This document shows positions 8,746-15,162 of a stretch of DNA of 41,749 bases, piece by piece. The stretch is from an uncultured Bacteroidota bacterium (GTDB lineage: Bacteria; Bacteroidota; Bacteroidia; Bacteroidales; F082). Below the pieces are notes generated by a model that was given only the letters and a program-made list of their open reading frames with translations, was not told the origin of the DNA and ran no database searches. A program made the translations under genes and the position numbers. The stretch covers positions 1 to 41,749 of the forward strand of contig CALDOI010000284.1 of assembly GCA_937912115.1 (NCBI GenBank), written 5' to 3'. The first letter of the stretch is position 1, and every line of letters starts with the position of its first letter.

Positions 8746-8788
8746 AATCAGGTGACGAGTTTTAATTGTATAAAATCACCACCTGATT
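8746..8788 (-). promoter_or_regulatory. Hairpin between RiPP precursor and maturase genes
   Basis: A perfect 9-bp stem, AATCAGGTG paired with CACCTGATT, with a further possible inner TTTTA/TAAAA pairing, occupies most of the 75-nt gap. It begins 10 nt after the precursor stop and ends just before the maturase ribosome binding site. There is no T-run after it, so it is more likely a transcript-stabilising or partial attenuating hairpin, of the kind that lets the precursor be made in excess over the maturase. Confidence 0.55.
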
Positions 8789-8798
8789 AGATTATCCA

Positions 8799-8915
8799 TT
8801 AACGTCCACCTGGTCCTGGTGGTTTACACGGTCTGCCACTCGGCTTACTATTTGGACGGCATTCTGCCATCTGTACAGTACTTTGTGCTAAAATTTTTGG
8901 TTTTTTGTAACTCAT
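8799..8915 (-). CDS. RiPP precursor peptide (38 aa)
   Basis: ATG at 8915, TAA at 8799. The leader is MSYKKPKILAQSTVQMAE; the probable core is CRPNSKPSGRPCKPPGPGGR, with Cys19 and Cys30 and otherwise Pro, Gly, Arg, Lys, Ser and Asn. The KKPxILA leader motif is of the type seen next to SPASM maturases. A strong Shine-Dalgarno (AAAGGAGGT, six bases before ATG) makes translation likely. The maturase with a PqqD-like recognition domain is the next gene on the same strand. Two Cys with no aromatic or acidic core residues would fit two thioether crosslinks or a Cys-derived modification, or the Cys may form a disulfide. The high Arg/Lys content (five basic core residues, no acidic ones) would give a cationic product. 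The cleavage site is not known; the boundary before Cys19 is my guess. Confidence 0.85.
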   Translation of the reverse strand: MSYKKPKILAQSTVQMAECRPNSKPSGRPCKPPGPGGR

Positions 8916-8935
8916 AAGTTTACCTCCTTTTTTTA
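8905..8935 (-). promoter_or_regulatory. Strong Shine-Dalgarno of the RiPP precursor
   Basis: AAAGGAGGT at about 8922-8930 (minus strand) sits six bases upstream of the precursor ATG. The maturase also has AGGAGA seven bases upstream of its ATG. None of the other genes in the window has such a site, which fits the general lack of Shine-Dalgarno use in Bacteroidota. Confidence 0.75.
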
Positions 8936-9091
8936 GAATTATTAATATTATTATTAAACACTATGTAAAAAATACAGAACCAAGAATATATTTAAAAGCT
9001 TTATTCAGTATCATTTTACCTTATTCAAATATCTCTTTAATAGTTTGCAGCAGTTGTTTTACAATTGGCCATAACTTTGCGTATAAGAATA

Positions 9092-9147
9092 GTAGCCGAC
9101 TGCGAGGCACTTTCCTGTCAAGTTACAAGAAAGTTGAATCGGGCTAC
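9092..9147. repeat. Imperfect inverted repeat downstream of the 450-aa HEPN-like gene
   Basis: Outer arms GTAGCC (9092-9097) and GGCTAC (9142-9147) and inner arms ACTTTC (9109-9114) and GAAAGT (9129-9134) fold into an interrupted stem with an asymmetric interior. The layout resembles an integron attC site or a small palindromic mobile element; from memory the sequence resembles recurring intergenic elements in Bacteroidota. No integrase is in the window. Confidence 0.4.
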
Positions 9148-9208
9148 AATCATTGATTTTACTGCTATCTCGGCTATTGTTTTTATACATTGTTACTTGC
9201 TGCCTTTA

Positions 9209-10561
9209 TTATTTTCCTATTGTTCTATAAAAATCTTTAGTTTTATCTACATCAACAAGAAGCTCCAAATATTCAATGGTATCTTTTCTAATCTCAGGCT
9301 TGTTCAGTAAAATATCAGCTAATGTCCTTAAACGATTTAATTGAGCAGAAGTCCTTATTCTACTTTTTAATGTTTTGTTCGTTTTTATTGTTTCAACAAA
9401 TGAATCAGCTGAAGCATTATCAAATTTCTCAAACATCTCTGAAATCCGTGGAGCAGCAGCATTTGAATAAAAAGTTGTACGAGAGTATTGACCACTGCCT
9501 CCCTTGTATCCAACATATGATAATGTTATAGCAGCTACAAATCTATCAATCAAGTCAGATGGAATCGTTGAGCCTAATCGTTGTAGTTTTTGTACAATCC
9601 GACCTTCTTCACTCCAATTATCTAGATTTTCTTCCAATTCAGTAATTATTGGGTCAAAGAGTATATTCCGACTTGCCTTAGACACATATCTAAGTCCTTC
9701 AATTATTGTAAGTAAATTATTCGCTTTAGAAATAATATCTCCATTGCCTTCAACTAATAATTTATCATATCTTTTACCAATTTGTTGTCTAATCTCTTTC
9801 GGTATAACTTTCCATAATATTGGGTAACTATATTCAATATTACTTTTCAATCTAGTAGAAGCATTGTCTCCGATATACAGAGTAAATAAACGATTTGTCA
9901 TTTCATTCTTATAGATAAGAGGCAAATCTGTAAATGCTTGTTCAACCGCAATTTCATGTTTGTTGAAGGAGTCTGTATCCATTGTCAGAATGTATTGATT
10001 TACATCAATTATAGTCAACGGATAATCTTGGGATAATATATAGCGGTTACAATCAGCTATTAAATTAAATACTTTAAATAAAGTTGGGTCAGAACTATCT
10101 GGATGACCATCAAAAATATTCCTAGTTTCGCGAGCCTGATGCAATAATTTATGAGCTTCCCAACTCAAAACGCCAATTTTATAAGCACCATCAATTAAGT
10201 CATAATCAGTTATATAATTTTGAAAATCTTCGTATGTTTTCACTTCTCTTTTAGGGTTGATTTCCTTATTAAAAAGGTCAATACTACGGTGCATAACCTT
10301 TTGTCGCAAATCATCAACCACTGCATTCCAATACGACCCAATTGTGCTTCTTAATCCTCCAGCTGCAAGTACAGTAATTGCTTCTTGAACGTATTTGTTG
10401 TCAATGAAGTCTTCACGAACATTAGTTAATTCCTTTTGTAAATACTCAAGCTTATCAGCTGGTATTACAATGTCTTTTGTGTCTTTTCTTACAGGTTTAT
10501 TCATAGGTTGCTCGTTTTTTTTGGTTGCAGGTAACAAAAGTGTATGTATACTATTGCTCAT
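9209..10561 (-). CDS. HEPN-like protein of unknown function (450 aa)
   Basis: Predicted almost wholly helical. HQARETRNIFDGHPDSSDP (141-159) contains R147-x5-H153 in the form RNxxxGHP, a recognisable HEPN RNase signature. It is preceded by a helix pair (VLAAGGLRSTIGSYWNAVVDDLRQKV, about 64-89) of the sort found in HEPN-like abortive-infection and stress proteins. The C-terminal 250 residues are helical with no motif I recognise and could be a sensor. The first 30 residues are Lys-rich and probably disordered; MNKPVRKDTKD at residue 20 is an alternative start. It is the first gene of the minus-strand accessory block and lies about 290 nt upstream of the RiPP precursor. The family call rests mainly on one motif. 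Confidence 0.5.
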   Translation of the reverse strand: MSNSIHTLLLPATKKNEQPMNKPVRKDTKDIVIPADKLEYLQKELTNVREDFIDNKYVQEAITVLAAGGLRSTIGSYWNAVVDDLRQKVMHRSIDLFNKEINPKREVKTYEDFQNYITDYDLIDGAYKIGVLSWEAHKLLHQARETRNIFDGHPDSSDPTLFKVFNLIADCNRYILSQDYPLTIIDVNQYILTMDTDSFNKHEIAVEQAFTDLPLIYKNEMTNRLFTLYIGDNASTRLKSNIEYSYPILWKVIPKEIRQQIGKRYDKLLVEGNGDIISKANNLLTIIEGLRYVSKASRNILFDPIITELEENLDNWSEEGRIVQKLQRLGSTIPSDLIDRFVAAITLSYVGYKGGSGQYSRTTFYSNAAAPRISEMFEKFDNASADSFVETIKTNKTLKSRIRTSAQLNRLRTLADILLNKPEIRKDTIEYLELLVDVDKTKDFYRTIGK

Positions 10562-11552
10562 ATTTTATCAATGTCTGTTAAACAGCTAAACATACTTATC
10601 TTGTACAGCCTAGTATGTACATCTTTCCAATTTCTTATAAGATATATGTTAAACATACATTCAGGAGTTTAATGCTATCTAAAATGCAGATTAATAAGTG
10701 AATACACTATCAATCATGTTCTTACTATTAACATTTCTTTGTTTATTCAAGTTACTCTATTCACAGCTCCGCCTCCTCAGTCACATTGTACGATGATTAA
10801 GAAATTGCCAAATATTAAAAGAAGATTCTTCTATTGTACCAGCAATATTGTAAACTCAATAACTTTCAAGCTATTAAATCCACTTAAAGTTTATAAATAT
10901 AGTTACACAAATCATACGAGTCAATAGGTAAAAAAGGTGATATTACCTCTACTTAATAGGGTAGGGTATATGCTGCGAATAAATTTTATCTAATTGTGTA
11001 TTAGGTATGTAGTAAAATTCAAGTCTGCAATATTTTTTTACTAACTTTTTCCTAAATACACTAAAGGTTGCATTATTGTTGCTACAATCATAATTTTGTA
11101 AACATGTAAATGAATATCCCAATTGTACAATTATTTACTTCATACTCGTTGGAAATACAGGATTACAATTGTGCTTTGTGTTTAATGAAAAATATTAATT
11201 ATTGTCACTGAATTCAACCCGAAAACAATGAAAACCACGACAACCCTATAACAACGATAACAGCGATAACCACGACAACCTGATAACCCGACAACCCCAA
11301 CTAAATCCGTTTATCTCTGAGGGAGGTACGACCGTGAGAGTCTCATTACAACCTATATAATAGTAGCCTGATTACCACTAAAACTAAGACAACTACTATA
11401 ACCACAACAACAATGACAACCCAATAACCTCTACAACCAAACTCACACAATCACTCATTCACTCATTCACTCATTTACTCATTCACTCATTGTAACATTC
11501 ACTCATTTAATCATTCACTCATTGCCTAATTCACTCATTACCAAAATCCGCA
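10562..11552. other. Low-complexity intergenic spacer
   Basis: Almost 1 kb without a credible gene; a 62-codon frame at 10739-10927 has no coding character. From about 11225 to 11300 and 11385 to 11430 the sequence is a degenerate repeat of CGACAACC/GATAACC-type units (GGTTGTCG/GGTTATC on the other strand). From about 11452 to 11545 it becomes a tandem array of the unit ATTCACTC, shared with sites further right. The spacer separates the minus-strand accessory block from the plus-strand genes. Confidence 0.55.
11452..11545. repeat. Tandem ATTCACTC array
   Basis: About nine degenerate copies of an 8-10 base unit ATTCACTC(AT). The same unit follows each of the hairpin repeats at 12157, 13467 and 13626, fills much of 13672-13850, and recurs at 34060-34105. 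Here the array stands immediately before the SLOG/DprA-like gene and no hairpin is attached. Confidence 0.75.
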
Positions 11553-11561
11553 GTGTGGTTG

Positions 11562-12125
11562 ATGGTGCCTGGTATTAAAAACACCATGCAACCACCCTGC
11601 TACAATTCTGTCAACCGGCTATCAGCTATTATTGTTAGTTTTCCTGCCATTGGTTTTTCTGGCTCACGCCACCCACAAAGTTTGGTAAGTTATTCTGCCT
11701 CTAAGTTTTTGCCTTCTCTCAAAAGTTATTCAGGCAATGTAGGTGTTGGTTGTGCAAAGGGGGTTGACCACCTTGTACGCATACAATTTCCAAATGCCAA
11801 GGTTTTTACTGTACAACCACCTGTTAACCGCAAGGCATTTGCACTTCGCTCAACACGGCTTGTCAGTTGGGTGTCATCTTCATCAGGTATACTGGTAGCG
11901 TTTCCTTCTGTTGCATGTCCTCGGGGTGTTACTCCTTCTAAGTTATTCCATGGTATGGGTTCAGGTACTTGGGGTTCGGTTGCTTTAGCCGTTGGTATTG
12001 GCGTTACTGCAATGGTTTTTATACATACTTCCTTAGGCAGTGTTTTTCCTGCTTCACAGGCATTATCATGTCATTTTAAACCAATTGGTTTTAACTACAG
12101 TGGTTACTGGTGGTTATCAGTTTAG
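11562..12125 (+). CDS. SLOG-domain (DprA/Smf-like) protein
   Basis: About 187 residues. The N-terminal part shows a Rossmann-type SLOG core: AIGFSGSRHP (about 29-38) with the GSR nucleotide loop, NVGVGCAKGVDHLVR (about 59-73) in the place of the DprA GxxxGID motif, FPNAKVFTV, and GSGTWGSVALAVG (about 133-145). SLOG proteins bind nucleotides or single-stranded DNA; DprA loads RecA during uptake, others act in defence or are stand-alone. This is much shorter than full DprA (about 300-370 residues) and lacks its C-terminal winged helix. The start is uncertain: GTG 11553, ATG 11562 and ATG 11586 are all possible, and the domain begins after all of them. Composition is unlike its neighbours: hand counts of the 60-base lines at 11761 and 11881 give 26 and 29 G+C, and Ser and Val are abundant. 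It lies between repeat arrays, suggesting insertion as a unit. Confidence 0.65.
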   Translation: MVPGIKNTMQPPCYNSVNRLSAIIVSFPAIGFSGSRHPQSLVSYSASKFLPSLKSYSGNVGVGCAKGVDHLVRIQFPNAKVFTVQPPVNRKAFALRSTRLVSWVSSSSGILVAFPSVACPRGVTPSKLFHGMGSGTWGSVALAVGIGVTAMVFIHTSLGSVFPASQALSCHFKPIGFNYSGYWWLSV

Positions 12126-12156
12126 TCTACTTAATCACAAATCCCATCAACAGCCA

Positions 12157-12245
12157 TCACTAGCGTGCGTTTAACGCAGTGTAACGCGTGCTCTCGTTCC
12201 TAACCATTCACTCATTCAATCATTGTCTCATTCACTCATATCACC
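12157..12245. repeat. Composite repeat copy 1 (hairpin plus ATTCACTC tail)
   Basis: CACTAGCG then stem GCGTGCGTT (12163-12171) against AACGCGTGC (12183-12191), then TCTCGTTCCTAACC and CATTCACTCATTCAATCATT. Copies 2 and 3 (13467, 13626) share the whole order. It directly follows the SLOG gene and precedes the secretion gene. Confidence 0.75.
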
Positions 12246-12306
12246 CAATTTTAAACAAAAAAAGACATTCTACCCAATATTTTGCAATTAACACTAAAAT
12301 AGTGTT

Positions 12307-13452
12307 ATGCAGGTAATCCAACTTCCAAAAACGAAATCATCATTAAAGAAACAGAAAAACACAGGTTTTGATATTAATTTATCGAAATTCGTTTCCAGTA
12401 TATCACTACCTTCCTATGGACAATTTTCAAATAAAAAAAAGCAAATTTTCTATAATGACCTAAGTGTACTATTATCATCTGGCATTAACTTGGTGAGTGC
12501 ACTCAACTTAGTTTCAAATGGATTCAAAAATGAAAAAGACAAACAACTAATTAATTCATTTGTTATTGAACTTACTAATGGTCTTAGTTTTTATGAGATC
12601 CTTAAAAACACAAACAAGTTTTCACCCTACGAATACTACAGCATAAAAATTGGTGAAGAAACCGGTAAGCTAAAAGAAATCCTTACTGAACTATCCGGTT
12701 ATATCAATGGAAGTATCCAGCAAAAAAGAAAGGTAGTAGGTGCATTCTCATATCCTTTTGTAATTCTACTAACAGCAATAATTGCAATCGCCTTTATGCT
12801 TAACTTTATAGTTCCTATGTTTGAGGAAATTTTCCTGCGATTCGACAAGGAGCTACCATTTCTAACACAATTGGTCATCAAAATTTCCCAAAATTTCGCT
12901 TACTATTCAACAGTTATTATCTTAATAATAGCGCTTATATTCATAGTTAATATTCTTTTAAAAAAAAATGAAAAATATCAATTCCTTACATCTTCATTGC
13001 TCCTTAAGATTCCAATATTCGGTGTGCTAATTAATAAAGTTATTCTTGCTCGCTTTTGCCTCACAATGGAATTATTATTATCAGCAAAAACACCACTTGT
13101 TGAATGCATCAGACTTTCAAAGAATATGATTGGATTATTTGTCTTCAAAAAAGCTCTCTCAAAAATTGAGCTGGATATATATGCTGGTGAATCCTTGCAT
13201 GATAGTATGCAGCAATTTAAAATTTTTGATATAAGAATGCTGGCTTTAATAAAAGTTGCTGAAGAAGTTAACAAAATGGAAGCCATCTTCAAACAACTCA
13301 AAGAACAGTTTAACAACGACATCGAATACCAAACAGGAATTATTTCCAGCATAATGGAACCAATGCTAATTGTTTTCATTGGCTTATTTGTGGGTATGAT
13401 ATTGGTATCAATGTACTTACCGATTTTTCAAATCTCTACATCATTTATGTAA
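12307..13452 (+). CDS. Type II secretion system F family protein (GspF/PilC-like)
   Basis: 381 residues with the canonical F-domain layout: the first cytoplasmic T2SSF unit (FYNDLSVLLSSGINLVSAL, 48-66; IGEETGKLKEIL, 115-126), a first membrane segment (about 148-168) ending in IVPMFEE, a second one (about 199-218), the second T2SSF unit (FCLTMELLLSAKTPLVECI, then EEVNKMEAIFKQL) and the last membrane segment (about 347-372). F proteins form the inner-membrane platform driven by the E/PilB ATPase in type II secretion, type IV pilus and DNA-uptake machines. No E, G or pilin gene is next to it in the window, so it is an orphan here; partners may be elsewhere. The two flanks carry copies 1 and 2 of the composite repeat, so the gene sits alone in its own repeat-bounded interval. 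The ATG at 12307 has no Shine-Dalgarno. Confidence 0.92.
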   Translation: MQVIQLPKTKSSLKKQKNTGFDINLSKFVSSISLPSYGQFSNKKKQIFYNDLSVLLSSGINLVSALNLVSNGFKNEKDKQLINSFVIELTNGLSFYEILKNTNKFSPYEYYSIKIGEETGKLKEILTELSGYINGSIQQKRKVVGAFSYPFVILLTAIIAIAFMLNFIVPMFEEIFLRFDKELPFLTQLVIKISQNFAYYSTVIILIIALIFIVNILLKKNEKYQFLTSSLLLKIPIFGVLINKVILARFCLTMELLLSAKTPLVECIRLSKNMIGLFVFKKALSKIELDIYAGESLHDSMQQFKIFDIRMLALIKVAEEVNKMEAIFKQLKEQFNNDIEYQTGIISSIMEPMLIVFIGLFVGMILVSMYLPIFQISTSFM

Positions 13453-13466
13453 TTTAATTACCTCCG

Positions 13467-13555
13467 TCACTAGCGCGCGTTTAACGCAGTGTAACGCGTG
13501 CTTTTGTTCCTTACCATTCACTTATTCAATCATTGTCAATTCACTTATTCTCATA
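13467..13555. repeat. Composite repeat copy 2
   Basis: CACTAGCG, stem GCGCGCGTT (13473-13481) against AACGCGTGC (13493-13501), then TTTTGTTCC, TACC and CATTCACTTATTCAATC. The stem has one G-T wobble where copy 1 has two. Confidence 0.75.
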
Positions 13556-13625
13556 TTGACAAATTCCCAAATTACCAATCATCCAATTCACTCATTTCCC
13601 AATTCACTCATTGACTATTTCACCA

Positions 13626-13720
13626 TCACTAGCGCGCGTTTAACGAAGCACAACGCGTGCTCTTGTTCCTAACCATTCACTCATTCAATCATTGTCCCAT
13701 TCAATCATTCCTACATTGAC
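13626..13720. repeat. Composite repeat copy 3
   Basis: CACTAGCG, stem GCGCGCGTT (13632-13640) against AACGCGTGC (13652-13660), with a changed loop (TAACGAAGCAC), then TCTTGTTCCTAACC and ATTCACTC units. The arms are the same as in copy 2 while the loop differs. Confidence 0.75.
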
Positions 13721-13972
13721 AATTTCCCAAATTACCAATTACTAATTATCCAATTCACCCATTCACTCATTGTCTCATTCACTCATTCCCTCATTGTCCC
13801 ATTCACTCATTCCCACATTGACTATTTCCCAAATTATCCAATTACTAATTATCCAATTATCTTCTCCACCCTTTCAAGTATAACTCAAATATTTATCTAG
13901 ATCGATTATAAATACACACTTCCTATGACATTATTTAATTATTCATGCAATTAACACAAAAGCACGAATATT

Positions 13973-14461
13973 ATGAAAACCATTTTCCTTTGTCTTATAA
14001 GTTTATTACTTCTGGTTTCATTTACCAAGAAACCCTCCACCGGCAATCTGAATTTATCAAATTATGAGGCTGATTGTATTATTGAATGTCTTCCTCCTTT
14101 GCCTCCAGAAAAGGGTTATGCAGAACTAACCAAACGCCTTGATGGTGGTTATATACAGATTTATACTTATCAAAATTTGAAAGTTCACTACATTCAGGAA
14201 TATAACTTCGTAACTGGCGATTTTTACGATTCATTCATATATCGGATTTATAATGAGAATAGGGAAATTGTTGTAGGCTATGATGTAGATGCAGGAATTA
14301 TGATAGGTAACGTAACTCTTTTCGACCTTTCCTATGGCGACAATTATGTTTCTGTTAATTGTGATGATATTGGTTACGGTAACTTTCTGTTGGAAGTAGA
14401 CTCTCCAAAAGGTGAAAAATTATTTTTAAAATTTAGGAGAACTTTTGGTAATCCAACATAG
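13973..14461 (+). CDS. Small exported protein of unknown function
   Basis: 162 residues. MKTIFLCLISLLLLVSFTKK is a signal peptide-like N-terminus; the mature part is Tyr- and Asp-rich and predicted mostly beta (YIQIYTYQNLKVHYIQEYNF). There are only a few Cys (ADCIIECLPP near 34-43). I recognise no family. It is the first gene of the plus-strand block leading into the RHS cluster, 56 nt before the next gene. Confidence 0.6.
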   Translation: MKTIFLCLISLLLLVSFTKKPSTGNLNLSNYEADCIIECLPPLPPEKGYAELTKRLDGGYIQIYTYQNLKVHYIQEYNFVTGDFYDSFIYRIYNENREIVVGYDVDAGIMIGNVTLFDLSYGDNYVSVNCDDIGYGNFLLEVDSPKGEKLFLKFRRTFGNPT

Positions 14462-14517
14462 TTTGTTGGTACGAGGGAAATCTCCTTCAATTAATCAATT
14501 TGAAAAAAAATAACAAC

Positions 14518-15159
14518 ATGCATAAAAACATATTTCTTTTTCTTTGGATCATAATCGTTTCTCTTATGAGCTCCTGCTCAGGAGTTGTTACTAAATGTGG
14601 TCCCGTTGATTATTTGAACTGGATAAACAATCCTGAAAATAATCTCATTGCTAAAACTAAATCTCAAGATTACACCTTTTCTTTACAATACCGACCAGTT
14701 TCGTATTTATCATTGCTGGAAGCTGGATCAGAGAATGTTAGTCCAGAGATTATTGATTCTTTAGAGCAAAGTTTTGCAGGTCAGCAACAATTTTTATTTC
14801 ACGTTGCATTAAGCGATGGCAATAGCGACTGGCTTAATTCGAGCACTCAACGATTTAATGACTATGAAGAGCAAATTAAATACTTAAGCTTTTCAATGCA
14901 GAATGATTTTAAGCTAGTAAGACACAAAGACACGATAGATTGCTCAATGTTTCATTTTGAACGAGATTATGGCATTCGTCCTTTTGGAACTTTTCTTATT
15001 GGATTTCCTGACGAAACAAATGACAATGAGGTAAATGATCCAACAAATGATATTAATTCACTAAAAGTGATATACACTAACTCAGCATTTGGTGATGAAA
15101 TAATTGAGTTCCCCTTTTCTTATAGCGACATAAATAAAATTCCAACCCTAAAATTATAA
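14518..15159 (+). CDS. Putative lipoprotein preceding the giant cluster protein
   Basis: About 213 residues from the ATG at 14518; a TTG-initiated version begins at 14500 but the ATG places the signal peptide properly. MHKNIFLFLWIIIVSLMSSC ends in a lipobox-like LMSSC, so it is probably anchored to a membrane. The mature domain has no family I recognise. Its stop (15157-15159) is followed after three bases by the ATG of the 1788-residue protein, so the two are translated from one transcript and may function together. Confidence 0.7.
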   Translation: MHKNIFLFLWIIIVSLMSSCSGVVTKCGPVDYLNWINNPENNLIAKTKSQDYTFSLQYRPVSYLSLLEAGSENVSPEIIDSLEQSFAGQQQFLFHVALSDGNSDWLNSSTQRFNDYEEQIKYLSFSMQNDFKLVRHKDTIDCSMFHFERDYGIRPFGTFLIGFPDETNDNEVNDPTNDINSLKVIYTNSAFGDEIIEFPFSYSDINKIPTLKL

Positions 15160-15162
15160 GTG

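Larger units (their letters stand above)
13453..13972. other. Repeat-rich spacer
   Basis: 520 bases holding copies 2 (13467-13555) and 3 (13626-13720) of the composite repeat and further ATTCACTC/CATTCAATC units to about 13860, then an AT-rich leader to the next gene. No reading frame is credible. Confidence 0.7.

Noticed and set aside
10739..10927. A 62-codon plus-strand frame in the low-complexity spacer
   Set aside because: No coding character, no signal peptide or motif, and no neighbour context.
11450..13860. CRISPR array
   Set aside because: The ATTCACTC units are short, contiguous and degenerate, with no regular repeat-spacer pattern and no cas gene.
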